DNA from: Tigriopus japonicus
Lineage: Eukaryota > Arthropoda > Copepoda > Harpacticoida > Harpacticidae
Assembly: GCA_010645155.1 (NCBI GenBank)
Contig: CM021321.1
Location: forward strand, 3,683,254 to 3,747,253
Direction of reading: 5' to 3'
DNA: 64,000 nucleotides
A program made the position numbers and the translations under genes. The first letter of the stretch is position 1; each line of letters begins with the position of its first letter. Positions 10,956-22,529 of the stretch are shown one piece after another. The notes beneath the pieces were generated by a model that saw nothing but the letters and a program-made list of their open reading frames with translations, did no database searches and was not told the origin of the DNA.

Positions 10956-11340
10956 CAAAAACCTTTTATTATAACATTTTTTTATAACCTATTTAACTCA
11001 TATTTAGAGACCATTTTGTTACCTTATGAATTCAAATTGAATAAAAATTCATGCATCAACAGCTGAGTTATTTGACTTTGAATGGTTCATTTTTGACCCC
11101 AAAAGGCCGAAAAATGCTACAGTTATATGAAAAAACAAATTCACAAAGATTTCTTATACGTAGCTTTTCAATATTGCAAAAATAAATGAATTTTTTTGAG
11201 TTTTGGAGCTGATGTCAAAATAACTCAAACCAATAAAAGATATCATTTAAAAAGCACTTAAACAAGATTTTTGCAAAACACATTTCATAACTATTTCGAG
11301 TACACTATGATGTGTGTTCTGCCAAAATTACTAATTAATA

Positions 11341-11622
11341 GCTGAGTTTATATACCCTGTGACAACTGAGTTGTGACAGAAATTTTTCGCTACCACACGC
11401 AATTGACTTCAATCGCAAATTGGAAAGTACATAAGTTAGGACAAGAAATCCTGTGGTAAAAGTTATGAAAATGTTTTGCGATGGGGTTTACAAGCTTAGC
11501 TTTCTTTGGACGATTTCTTGTGTCAACTTACGTACTTTCGTGTTTGCAAATGAAACCAACGGCGTGTGGTAACGTAAAATTTCTGTAACAACTCAAGTTG
11601 TCACAGGGTATATAAACTCAGC
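11341..11622. mobile_element. Palindromic MITE (GCTGAGTTTATATACCCTGTG ends)
   Basis: The left end (GCTGAGTTTATATACCCTGT, then GACAACTGAGTTGTGACAG) is matched in reverse complement at the right end. Homology between arms continues into ACCACACGC and the AAGAAAT blocks, about 120 bp per arm. TAATA flanks both ends (11336-11340, 11623-11627). No coding content. Confidence 0.75.
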
Positions 11623-11739
11623 TAATATGTCTAACAAATTCATATTCAAATTTACGTTTTTTAGAAGGACCATGTTCAAAATGGACTAAAATCGAAACTT
11701 GAAACTTTAACCGATTTTTTTCAAAACTTCTAAGTATTG

Positions 11740-12850
11740 CCCAAGGTTGGGGAGTAGTTGTTATTGCAATTACAATTACAAGTAATTGTAATTGTAATTA
11801 ATTACATTTTTGGCCATGTAATTGACGAATTTTCAATTACAAATTACCAATTACTTTTCAAACTCTTACTTCTTCAAATTAACCATAAAATAAATTGATA
11901 CTTTGAGTTTTCACTTGCAAAACAATTATTTTGTCATCAATTTGCGGTCAATGTGATGCCACTAACAGGTAGCTTTTGTTACAATACACACCCAAGCTAT
12001 GATGTTAGAATACTTTTAAACTAAAATAGCTTTTGACCATGATTTTTGTGTCAGGAGGTAGGGCTTTTCACAACTAAAGGCAGACAAATGAGGTGGAAAA
12101 ATAAAGTTTTAAAACATCGTCATACTTGATATATGTGTATACAGTTTGTGTTTTCTGGAAAAGAAAAATATGCCTTGTGGTTCATGGCATAATAGTTTTG
12201 ATATTTCAGCCCGTTTATAAACTTTTGATTTTTGTAAATCACTCTTTCATATTAACCTTTCAAGCATTATAAATTGCCAGTTGGTGCATCGCCATTTAAA
12301 AATGGGAGATCTGTTTATTTTCACCGTTTTGAAAAGGCAAAGGCAAAAGGGTAAAAGAGACGGAAGGATTGTAATTGAGATGTAATTGACATGTAATTGT
12401 CATGTAATTGACATGTAATTGTAATTGAAGTCAATTATTTTCGGATGATGTAATTGTAATCAATTACATTTTTCGACAAATTAATTGTATTTAATTACGT
12501 TTTTCGACAAAGTTATAGTAATTGTAATCAATTACATTTTTCGACAAGATAATTGTAATTGTAATTAATTACATTTTTCGACAAAGTAATTGTAATTAAT
12601 TACATTTTTCGACAAAGTAATTGTAATTAATTACATTTTTCGACAAAGTAATTGTAATTAATTACATTTTTCGACAAAGTAATTGTAATTGTAATTAATT
12701 ACATTTTTCGACAAAGTAATTGTAATTGTAATTAATTACATTTTTCGACAAAGTAATTGTAATTGTAATTAATTACATTTTTCGACAAAGTAATTTTAAT
12801 TGTAATTAATTACAATTATTTAATCATGACATTTCAATTAGCACAAATTG
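11740..12850 (+). repeat. TAATTGTAATTAATTACA-rich element with minisatellite (12445-12830)
   Basis: Left end CAAGGTTGGGGAGTAGTTG followed by AATTACAATTAC strings resembles hAT-like nonautonomous elements rich in this motif. Within it, 12445-12830 holds about ten tandem units of 31 or 37 bp. Each unit ends in ACATTTTTCGACAAAG; the 37-bp form carries one extra TTGTAA-type hexamer. Units in the centre are nearly identical and those at the 5' edge are diverged. No matching right terminus was found. Confidence 0.75.
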
Positions 12851-14070
12851 CAAATACATTTCAAAGAATACAAGTAATCATATGTTCGTAAATTGATGCA
12901 ACAAAAGTTTTTGACGCCTCTCACACATTTTGCACTTTGAGGATTTTAAAAAAATGAGAGACAGTTGGGCTTGAAGAAAAAAATGTAATCACCTTTTTAA
13001 AGTAACTATATTCGTGATTAAAAACATTTGAAAGTAAAGGAAATGTGTATTGGATTAATTTTGACCGCAAATTAATGGTAATTCGTTACATTTTTAAGAT
13101 AAGTGACCCAAATCTGACTTTGTTCTACGATTAGAGCCTCAAGTTGCATGTTTTATTTGATTGGTTTTGAGCAGAAATATGCAACCTAATTTGAAATGCC
13201 ACATTTTTACCAACATGCAAAGTTTAAAATTAATCGCAAACATAAAATGGTGTTGTTGGTAACATGCAGTTTTACCTTTTACATGGCTCCAACTAAGGTT
13301 TAACCACCTCTAGGTTTTTTAATTGATTATTTGCTCAAAATGATATGAAACAATCAAATAAATGTCTACGTACAGGAATGAACATAGTCGCTCGCATTTG
13401 ACCGATAAATACCAAGGTAAAACAGTAGAAAAAGGGTTTTTGACAAAAACACTTGGCTGAATCAGAAGCGACCTTACGGGATGAATCAAGTAAGTATTTA
13501 GGTTGCAATTCACATTATTGATCCAATTTTCTGCAGATTTGTCAGAGTGTTAGTCAATATTCCACATTGCATCGGGGGGAATCGATTTATTCTTGCTTTG
13601 TCATTCAGATGAGTAAGCAATTTCTGGAACTCCTTCCAAGCAAAGAATTGTGCGTCCAAGGCATGTTTATGTCTTCACTAACTTCAGTCCGTTTATCTGA
13701 CATTTCCAATCTGGAAAAATAGCCATGATAGGGAGGAAGACTTGGGTCATTCATTTTCATCGATGCAGAAAACGGATCCATCAATAGACCTTCAACCGAT
13801 AGTTTGCTTTTTCAAATTCTCACAATTGTCAATATATGGCGTTCTGTTGATTAATTTGAGAAATATGACGTGAGACGCAAGTGCGCGTGCTACGTTGAGA
13901 TTAGAGATAATAAAAAAATACCAGAAAAGAGATTTTTATCAGGCTAATTTTTTGGCAAACTTAAAAAATGACAATTAACAGTAGAGAGTGATCTTTATCC
14001 ACAATGTTCGACAAACAAAAATTGCCTAAATGGTAAGTTGGATTTTCTTCATCCGTTTTCTTCAATGTCT
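12851..14070. other. No recognisable gene
   Basis: AT-rich. The only frame above 60 codons (13319-13513, minus) has no motif. No repeat structure I can support. Confidence 0.45.
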
Positions 14071-14079
14071 ATGGATACA

Positions 14080-14404
14080 TGGTACTTCGAATGGCTTTTT
14101 AGGTTGGTATCGAAATACCCAAAGATATCTTGACAGTTTTTGGACCCAAAGTTCGATGTGGAGCAACTTTCCTTTCATTGTATTATATAAGTTTAGGTCC
14201 AGAGAAAAAGTTATATACATAAATTCGTATTTATTATTACTGTGTTATGATTAATAGGTTTTTAGGTATATAACTTTTTCCCTGGACCTAAACTTATATA
14301 ATACAATAAAAGTAAAGTTGCTTCCCATTGAATTTAGGGTCCAAAAAATGCCAAGATGTCTTTGGTTATTTCGATACAAGCCTAAAAAGCCATTCGAAGT
14401 ACCG
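14080..14404. mobile_element. Palindromic MITE with about 140-bp arms
   Basis: Ends TGGTACTTCGAATGGC and GCCATTCGAAGTACCG. The arms share CTTTTTAGG, GTATCGAAATA, TTTTTGGACCC, ATTGTATTATATAAGTTTAG and GAAAAAGTTATATA in mirrored order. Flanks TGGATACA (14072-14079) and TGGATAAA (14405-14412) suggest an 8-bp duplication with one mismatch. A single-arm relative is at 10815-10955. Confidence 0.75.
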
Positions 14405-14792
14405 TGGATAAAAGCAGCTCAGAATTGAATCATCATATGGTCTCAATTCATGGAGAGAACTTCAAAATGTTATTGTACTTCATTTTTCGCATGTCTCTCT
14501 TCTTGAATCAAAGCAATGTTTAAGTTTTATATCACTTTGTTCATTGTCTTCTAATTTTTTTTTCTTTTTTAGCCTTGCCCCGGGCTTAAAAAAGTTCTTG
14601 CACAGAGAGTGAAGCTCTCTAATGATCCTCTCTTCGATAAAAATGAGCACAAAGAACGAAAGGAATTCAATTCCACATTTTTTCGAGTACTCGAGAATTG
14701 AAGAGAGAATGGGGAAGGCCTCTTGCAAATAGATTTACCGAAAAGTATACTCATTTTCTTGCCCTCCTGAAACATCAAGTCGTCAACAACCT

Positions 14793-15150
14793 TGCAGAGT
14801 TCGGAATTCTTCCGAAGATGAAAGCATGCAGACGACCTTTCCAGACTTTCCACACGCTCAACCTAGATGTTGTCAGTCAATACCTAGGAACAAACAACTC
14901 TCTTGTATCCGGTCAAAAGAGAGGCAATTCCTTGAGGTCTTTAGATACGGAATACAAGGTGTCCCTTCTCTTTAATGTCCTTTGAAAGTTGAACTTTGAG
15001 AAGATTGGATCGATTTGAAATCTTAGGGTCAAGATATCGATAAAATGACATTAAAAAGCATTCCGCCCTTGTCTTAACCTCGAAGGTCAATGGCCTTATC
15101 TTCAAATTATGGTGTCAAAAACGTGGTTGACTCGGAAAGAATTGCTCGCG
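14793..15150 (+). repeat. Segmental duplication, copy 1 block a (partner 37866-38290)
   Basis: AACCTTTCCAGACT-type sequence (ACGACCTTTCCAGACTTTCC at about 14833) and, from about 15000, GGATCGATTTGAAAT...GATATCGATAAAATGACATT...CCTCGAAGG...TTCAAATTATGGTGTCAAAA align in order with 37866-38290. This is the most 5' block of the tandem duplication I can recognise. Confidence 0.55.
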
Positions 15151-15894
15151 GGATGTGTTCCAATACAAATTGGAACTTGAAACTCGTAAAAGTGTTTTTC
15201 ACCGACGAAAGCTTGTTTTGATCAGGATGATCAAGTTATTTCTCATTAATGTAGTGTGTCAAAATACTCAATTCAACAAATGACAAAAATGCTGATAACT
15301 GAATAGCTTTTCAGTTCATATCAATAAAATGGGTTCCAGATTCCCAAAGTTCGTGCTTCACAATGCAATCAATCTTTCACCAGTTCCAGCTAAAAATCTG
15401 CTCCTGTATGTCCAAATAACATGTTTGATATTAATACTGTATTTGTTCTGGACATGATTTCAAACAATACATTGACAATCATCAACAACGCTCTAATCAA
15501 TTTTCAACTCATCTTGCTTGGCAATAATAGTTTTCTAGAATTCAAAATAATCCTCGTTCCCTCCAATCTTCCCGAGAAACGGCAGCAAAATCAAAATTTT
15601 GCCCTATCTTTTTATTCCTTAGTCTTCTTTGGTAGAAAACTAGTCCATTTGACAATTCTGGTTGTTTTGTTTTATTAACAAAATGTTCACTTTGAGGCCC
15701 AGTTCAAGGGCAAGGTCACGCGGGTGGATTCTCGGGATCGATTTGCTATCCCAAGCACCTCGAAGCTTAGTAAATTGTTCCAACTGACCTTTGGAACTCA
15801 AAACAGATCAAAGAGCAGATTTGAGTGTACTTTGGAACAAAGTTTCCTTTTGTCAAATTGATCATCACGATATTCATTTTCTTTTTCTTCTTTG

Positions 15895-16215
15895 CCTAAC
15901 AAAACTTTCTGAATGATGCATTACTAGATCTAATTTTGATGCTTTGTTCCAATATTTGATTGGTTTTCGAAACAAGCCAACCGCTTGGTTGTCAATTTTT
16001 CTGTGAAGGGTTTGAGCAAATACTGATAGAAAGCTCAAAATTTGATTTAACGTTCCTCGCCTGACACAACTTTCCAAATGATGCAGTGCTAGATCTAATT
16101 TTGATGCTTTGTTCCAATATTTGATTGGTTTCCGGAACAAGCCAACGCCATGTTGACATTTTTCCTGGAAAGGGCTTGAGCAAATACTGATAGTAAACTG
16201 AAAATTTGATTTAAC
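15895..16215. repeat. Tandem direct duplication, two units, 165-bp period
   Basis: Unit 1 (15895-16052) and unit 2 (16060-16215) share CTAGATCTAATTTTGATGCT, TTTGTTCCAATATTTGATTG, GAACAAGCCAAC, TTTGAGCAAATACTGATAG and AAATTTGATTTAAC. Identity by eye is roughly 85-90%. The open minus-strand frames here simply read the same unit twice. Confidence 0.85.
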
Positions 16216-16339
16216 ATGTACTTTTGTTGTTCCAAAATACGTGGCAACCAACCAATTTCACCATTTTGGCAGTTTTTATGTACCCACGTAGCTTCCTGGG
16301 AAACAATCGTCAAGCGCAACATGAAACGAAAGTTGAAAG

Positions 16340-16500
16340 CAACGACGCCAAACAACAAGAAGATATTTCTCCAACATATTTCTTCTTTTCAATAACACTT
16401 GCATTTGCTTCACGTCACATACTCGGGTCACACGAGGCCACGCACATGTTAAGCTCTTTATGATACAATACAACCACCTACTGGAACATTAGGCCTGTGA
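16340..16500 (+). repeat. Segmental duplication, copy 1 block b (partner 42660-42830)
   Basis: ACAACAAGAAGATATT, TTCTTCTTTTCAATAACACT, TTCACGTCACATA and GGGTCACACGAGG... align with the 42.7-kb sequence. Copy 1 is followed by a MITE (16606-17104) that copy 2 lacks. Confidence 0.7.
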
Positions 16501-16605
16501 ACAAATCCAAAGCGTTCGTTTCGTTGTGGATGTTAATGCCGATACCGGTTTTCGTATTCCCCTAACTCGGACCAATGCACCAAGTGACCATTTCTATGCC
16601 ATAAC

Positions 16606-17104
16606 TAGGGGTGCAGATTTCAGGCAAATAAGATTTTATGCCCAAAAAAATGTTTATTTGCTATTTGCTAGCATTTAAAGTTTATTTGCCATTTTTGGGC
16701 AAATAAACAAAAAAAATGTCGTTTTTTGGGCAAAAAAAATGCAAAAAGTGTCTTTTTTGTTAAAAATACGGGGAAGATAATTTTGCCCAAAATGTTTTGG
16801 TTAAAGGATATATTAATCATTCAACGGAATTAAGATATTTTCTCTTAAATGTTCATATCTTTGCATTCCACTTTAGTATTGGTGAAATATTATGCTCATT
16901 TTCCAAATTAAATGGCCATTTTAGCTATATTTTGGTAAATTTTCGTGCCTACTTGCCATTTTATTTGCCATTTCTTTGTTTAATTGCCATTTTATTTGCC
17001 ATTTCTTTGTTTAATTGCCATTTTATTTGCCAATTTGGACGCTTTTATCTGCCATTTTTGGGGCCTAAAAGGTAGGTTTTATTTGCCAGAAATCTGCACC
17101 CCTA
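16606..17104. mobile_element. hAT-like nonautonomous element, TAGGGGTGCAGATTTC ends
   Basis: Terminal inverted repeats TAGGGGTGCAGATTTC and GAAATCTGCACCCCTA. Flanks GCCATAAC (16598-16605) and GCCATACC (17105-17112) form an 8-bp duplication with one mismatch. The interior is rich in TTATTTGCCATTT repeats, including a direct TTTGTTTAATTGCCATTTTA duplication. It lies inside copy 1 of the segmental duplication and is absent from copy 2. Confidence 0.85.
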
Positions 17105-17109
17105 GCCAT

Positions 17110-17945
17110 ACCGGTGTTACCATAACTCATAGAGAACCCTTCCTATTACCATGCCACAATTGTAGACCCTGCGAAGAGCACGAGCAACAAAGGCATCCAT
17201 TTCTCGTAACCCAAAAGAAGGATCGAAGTTTCTATATTTGAAATGTCTATTTGGTGATTTACTTGCCCTAGGGGGCATGCAAATGTGGCGAACATGGTTC
17301 CCGAACCCGAAAACAACCACGAAACACTCTTGTTTTACCGTGTTCCCAATGGATTCTAGTGATCACGACAGGAGAACGATTTGTAGACGTAGTATGGACA
17401 TCTATGAGTCTCTAGGCCAAATCGGTACTTTTTTTTCTTCAGAGCACCTTCGGTCACCGTGCTTAAAGCCCATTATTTTTGTGGCCCACATTAAGGCCAA
17501 TGAATGCTATGGATCGATCGAGATTGAACCGAGTCGAGTCTTGGGACGGATCCATATGATACAAGTAAAGAAAGGCACAGAGATTTGTTGCGTCATTTCA
17601 TAGAGCGACAGCGTAGATAAGCGTCACAACCAGCTGACAAGGTGCATGCACTTGCAAACAGACAAAGCTTGGTATGATTTCAGGAATTAGGCAAAATGTA
17701 ATTGCATTGAATAGTCCTAGCAATGGTATAATGCCTTTGCTACATCAAATGAGACATTTTGTTCAAATTTGACTCATTTTATCGAGTTATTCCGAGTTTC
17801 GTCTCTTTAGAGTTGCATGCACGGTGTGAGCTAGCCGGTGAAACTTGTCGACGCTCTCGCTCCATGAAAAGGCACAACAAAGCCACACTTCAATAGCCCT
17901 GTTGGATGAGAAGAAGACTGAACACGTTAAAAATGAGACACTATC
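17110..17945 (+). pseudogene. Copy-1 relic of the N-terminal membrane-protein exons (partner 43140-43801)
   Basis: Collinear with 43.14-43.80 kb: GGCATCCATTTCTCGTAAC, GGCATGCAAATGTG, then an ATG at 17394. The start of the frame, MDIYESLGQI, parallels MGRYESPGQI at 43402. The codons for the membrane helix are then disrupted, although GGCCAAATCG and CATTATTTTTGTGG survive. The end of the second exon is recognisable at about 17903-17945 (GGATGAGAAGAAGACTGAAC and ATCGTAAG). Copy 2 keeps the helix and the splice signals; copy 1 has lost the first donor and the frame. The conserved ATG supports 43402 as a real start. Function is not recognised. Confidence 0.6.
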
Positions 17946-18210
17946 GTAAGATTAGAGCCAGAAAAAAGAACTTGATGGGTCGTTTCTTGACCTTAGACCC
18001 ACAAAACGGAAATTGTCAGTTTCCTGTCCGACAGCTCGATTTGATTCACAGATTTCTAAACCACTGGATGTCAGCCGAGTGGCCATTGGGAGGGCAAAAC
18101 AGTGCAATCAACAAACCGGTCTGCAATCCATTCCCAGGAGACCCCTCATTGCTCTGTTTTACCCTCCAAGTGGTCGGTTATCCGACAATCAATAGTTTAG
18201 AAATCTATGC

Positions 18211-18307
18211 TCGATCCAATGGGATTTGAGCCTTCACTGTGGGGGGAGACACTTAAGCTTGGCCGTTCAAATTGCCCCTTCGACAACAAGGCCATTTTGG
18301 CTTCCTA
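18211..18307 (-). repeat. tRNA-derived SINE head, family S1 (diverged)
   Basis: On the minus strand AGGAAGCCAAAATGGCC (A-box region), then AGCTTAAGTGTCTCCCCCCA and GGCTCAAATCCCATTGG (B-box region) follow the order of the S1 heads at 46438-46560 and 54776-55093. The B box is mutated (CTCAAATCC for TTCGAATCC). Confidence 0.7.
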
Positions 18308-18309
18308 AT

Positions 18310-19490
18310 AAGGTGAGATTGAAGAACGTTGAAGAAGGTTTGTTCTTCATAGATTGTTAAGTAAGTAAAAAGGGTCCAAATTTGATTGTCCAATTTCAGA
18401 CCTTCTTGGCTTGCTTAAAATCCTCATTCCACGATGAGATCAGGCACTTCTTTTGCACGAAACAAAGTTTGCCCTGTTTTAGAGAACACCCTTGGGCCCA
18501 ACGTGAAAAATGAATGGCCATATTTTAAACCCCATCAAGCAACAAGACCATAGCTAACACGATTTGGAACAAAAACAAATCAACCTTTTTCAAAAGAAAT
18601 ATTTACAAAATTCGGGAAAGTTAACGAAGTCTGACTCACCAAAATCTTGAATAGCATGTCATCTGTGGGAGATTCCTCGTCTTTTTCAAATAGATTTGCT
18701 CAGAAATTTCAATAGAGAACTCAGCAAAGTTTGCTTTTTAAAGGTGAAAAAATTTTAGAACATATTTTGAGCGATATTAGCGAGTTGTCAGGACAAATTG
18801 CACGACCACAACCTTGTTACTGAAAGGGCACAAAAAAAAAATTCTAACTTTTTTTCATCATTCTAACAAGCAGTATTTCTGGGATGTGACCTTAATTGAG
18901 TTTTCCCTTTGCATTAGTTTATGGAGCACCGTAAGCTATTTTGGCATACAAATTTGTTTTTGAAAAAGAAAAAGAAAAAAAACTTGATTCAGTTGTTAGC
19001 TTGGATTGAATGTTTCAACCTTTATAACCTTGTTCACGTCAGTCTTTGAAGAGGCTCTCGGATTATATAATAAAAGCAATGTCTCGAGTTGTTCTTCATC
19101 TTGTGAATCCTTTGTTCCAATTTGTGTTCGCCTTTATTCTCATGTTTTCAAGTCTTCATTTGGTTGACGAAATTGCTTTGAAAAAGGGGCCAAGATTATT
19201 GCTCTCGTGCTTCAGGGGGTTGCACAGCAACTACTTCTATTTCGGAACTTGTTGACAAGGTTCAATTCCAATGAAATTTCATGCATTTTTGAACCCATAT
19301 CTCACCTCGCCCTCTGAATGAGTCTACTAAACACGCAGAGTAGAAGAATGGCCGCATATATCTTACTAAACTTGAATGAGCTTGTACTTTTAAATCGACC
19401 AGACACGAACACAAAAACGCGAGTGAACGAGTGACCAAGTAAGTGCATTATACTGTGATATACGGAAGTGAATCAAAAACTCAAAATGTT
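18310..19490. other. No recognisable gene
   Basis: AT-rich, including an A-rich run near 18960-18985. The open stretch 19046-19255 (+) is hydrophobic but has no initiation, splice or family support. Confidence 0.45.
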
Positions 19491-19493
19491 ATC

Positions 19494-19875
19494 CAGCTCA
19501 TGAAAGTTTGTTTGCCCTTGAGACGAAGATGAAGTAAAAGCGACACAATTTGGTCAGACATGAGGTGCAAAAAGAAGTTTTCTTGATGGTTTTTTAAGTA
19601 AGGGGTGAAGAATATAATGCACTTCCGTGCCATTCTCTCGCAAAAAAAACAACTTTCTATGATTAAGGTCGACGTCCATCGTGGTCGATTTGGATTCGCA
19701 GATGCTTCCAAGTTTTTGATGGCCATTCTGAGACAATCTCACAACGCAATATCCCGGAATATCATCATCCCTGATTTATTTGCCAACAGCTATGAAGTTT
19801 AGGATGGGCTTCTAATGACAATTTTTCTTGAGAAGCTTGTCTTTGGTGGTTATGAAACGATGCGAAAGTTGGTAG
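19494..19875 (+). repeat. Segmental duplication, copy 1 block c (partner 48127-48530)
   Basis: AAAGTTTGTTTGCCCTTGAG, CGACACAATTTG, AGACATGAGGT, ATGATTAAGGTCGACGTC, GAAGCTTGTCTT and AACGATGCGAAAG recur in the same order at 48.1-48.5 kb. No convincing exon was found in either copy. Confidence 0.75.
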
Positions 19876-20639
19876 CCAACTTCTTCATATTGATAAAGAA
19901 TGACGGCAAGTTTGTTTTGCAAAGACACTTGAAAATGGCCTTGGGATTGAAAAGTCACGCTGACATTAATTGTAGAAGTACTTACAAATTGAGATTTGTA
20001 CTCTAAGACTTGTTTTAAGAAAGGACTAATATTTAGAAGCTGTTCTACATCCGCTTCACTTTTTAAGTATTTCATTCTTCAACTTGAACTGGACATAAAT
20101 GTGGTAAGCAAAGGTAAACACTTCGGAATGCATTGAAGATCTCTGATTATTTGGGCAACTTGCCGGAACAATCACTCTTTATTTACGTTTTTTGAGCCTT
20201 TGAGCCTTTTCAATCAACGGATCTTTTTTAACATTAAAAAATAAGAATAAGAGGAATAATTGCCCTGCCTCAAAACTAGGAAATGCGGTGATTATTGCCC
20301 TATTTTAAGAATGAGTGTCATAAAAGCGAGGATTGAAAAGTTTTAAGGCAAAACTATTACCGAATATTTTTGGGCTCCTAAAAACTATCCTTAACGTTTT
20401 TTTGCATTTTCTAAGAAGAAAAAAACTATTTCAAGTTGTCTTTCTGACAACCTATTTGCGAAATGAATTTAGATCTACCATTAAAAGTCAGCAATCATAT
20501 TCATGTGACAAGTCCAAACATTTTTGATATATAATTTAAGAACAAAATATGGCCGAAAAGAGCAGGCCAAACAATTTTGGCTGAAAGTGACAAGCTGAGA
20601 CGAAAAAAATCAAGTAAAAAAGTGTTGTCTCCGTTTCAG

Positions 20640-20957
20640 GCCAATTGCAAAAAATGTCAGCTTTTACGCCGTGATCAGGGCCTCTTGTGCTCAAATTGAA
20701 ACATAGTTACCAGCTACAGGAGTGAGTATTGATGCCACCCTTTCACAAAACTTCAGGATTTTACCTTCATGAATGTTTTTATTTGTAATGGCATTCTGTT
20801 ATCAAAGTTGCATGTTTTGGAGAATTTTTATTGTGAAGAAGATGTTTAACGTTTTCCCCAAGAGTGGCATTACGAATAACTTTCTAGCAACTATGTTTTA
20901 ATTAAACCACAACAGGCGCTGATCAGGGCGTAAAAGCAGACATTTTTTGCAGGGTTG
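20640..20957. mobile_element. MITE with about 75-bp terminal inverted repeats (GCAAAAAATGTC)
   Basis: The left arm (TGCAAAAAATGTCAGCTTTT, ACGCCGTGATCAGGGC, GAAACATAGTTACCAG) pairs with the right arm (CTAGCAACTATGTTTTAATT, GCGCTGATCAGGGCGT, AAAAGCAGACATTTTTTGCA). The right terminus reads GCAGGG, i.e. CCCTGC on the other strand, which can suggest a piggyBac-type end. No TTAA duplication was confirmed. Confidence 0.7.
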
Positions 20958-21082
20958 TTACTTAAAAAACCAACTCATTTTTGCCATACTTTGAATACTT
21001 TTTTTCTATCCTTGTGTCAAAATGTCCCCACATTTTTTTCGTGGTTGTCAATTCAATCTCCCAAACAGGTCTTTGATTTTTG

Positions 21083-21345
21083 CAAATCCAAAGATGATGT
21101 CAGACTTTGGAGACAGACGCAAGAAAACATACAATGAGATGAAGAGGTGCATTCACTTTCACAACTTGCCGTCTTTTGTTCCATGTGAAGTTTTCTAGTC
21201 TTTTCTTATTCCAGACGGCCTTGGTGAGCTTTTGACCGAAGCTGCTCTCCAAGGCCATTAAGTCCGTTCCATTGAGAAGAAGGTACAAAAAACTCAGCCC
21301 ACACGACCAATTGGTGCAAGCCATTCTCCAACATTTTCGAGGTGC
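21083..21345 (+). pseudogene. Copy-1 relic of the 51.55/51.73-kb exon pair
   Basis: The first exon remnant (AAATCCAAAGATGATGTCAG to ATGAGATGAAGAG, ending near 21144) and the second (from the ACGGCCTTGGTGAGC at about 21216) align with 51552-51612 and 51730-51909. The second is highly similar (CCAATTGGTGCAAGCCATTC is shared). It carries a TAA in the exon body, an inserted base in GAAGCTGCTCTCC and an extra A in GTACAAAAAACTC, each breaking the frame. The near identity of the 3' half makes this one of the clearest duplicated segments. Confidence 0.75.
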
Positions 21346-22220
21346 CAAGATTAATTTACCGGAAAGGCTCTTTTATCGTCACGAAGCAGAGGTCTTTCTT
21401 GTCTGCACAAGTGACTTGCATTTAATTAAAATCAAACTTTCAATGTTTCCATTTGGTTAACAAATGGAGCTTTCATACTTGACATTTTGGGCATCTTTTG
21501 ATGTGGTTATGACGTTGTCTTGTTGTAGTATCTTGGGGACAAATTTCCATCATCTTTGAAAAGTTTTTATTTTAGAAATAAACCTCTTAATGCTTTTAAA
21601 GTTGCCCATGAATTCGACCAACATACAAATTTTGAATAAAGCTGATTGATCTAACATTCGTATGATCTGTTTCACTAGAAATGTTGAAAATAGAAATATC
21701 TCGAAGACAGTCGAATCAAATTGAATGCATATGCATGGTAAGGAAAGGCCTTCGAATTTATGGGCAAATGACATAATGGACTACGATCGAAAGCACAATA
21801 TCACGCCTGTCAGATTCTCTTTCGAGCGTCCACAACATTATGCTCAAAAGGGAAATGGAAAATTCAGACCAAGCAGTCCGTCGGAAAAGCGACTTTCAAA
21901 GTCGAATATTTATAGTCCACTCACATGTGTTTCATATTGGGCAGAGTCAATAATGGCGAGAATTTGCAACTACTTCCCAATCAGCATATTGTAGGAGTGT
22001 TTCTCTTCACAAGAGTCGGACTTATTTGCTCAATTACTCATCACGATGTAATGAGAGTACTCGTAAAAAGAATGTGCTCAAAAGACACGACTTCTTATGA
22101 CATTTTCCAATGTCGTAGTGGAAAGGGAAGATTTAAAATGGTGGATGTATCTTATTAGGTCAAATCATTACGTTTATTTTCTTAAAACCAGGGCACAGCT
22201 TGAAATCATTGAGTGATTTG

Positions 22221-22518
22221 TACTGATGTGTTTCGAGTTGGATTTTTGGCCGAGTTTTGCCACTTTGCATTTTAAGGTCAAAAAGTTGACCCCCAACTAA
22301 TCTTCTCAACTAGAGACGCCATAAAATATGGCAGCTCTGCCAACTCGAAATCCAAAAGTATAACTACTGATGGAACTCGAAATCGAACTAGTTCGAGTGT
22401 TGCCAAATTGGTCCCTGTTTAGGTCTTTTTAAAAACGTTCAATACAACCTGCCCTGATTAACAATGATAAACTTCTGAGTAAAAAATGGCAGCACTCCCG
22501 GTTCGAAACACATCACTA
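22221..22518 (+). mobile_element. hAT-like MITE, family D copy 2
   Basis: Ends TACTGATGTGTTTCGAG and TTCGAAACACATCACTA. A perfect 8-bp direct repeat GTGATTTG flanks it (22213-22220 and 22519-22526). Same orientation and full-length similarity with 6084-6387. Confidence 0.9.
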
Positions 22519-22529
22519 GTGATTTGGTA

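Noticed and set aside
15874..16251. 125-codon minus-strand frame with an internally repeated protein motif (GLFRKPIKYWNKASKLDL)
   Set aside because: The repeat is caused by the 165-bp DNA duplication, and both units are open in several frames. No start, splice or family evidence.
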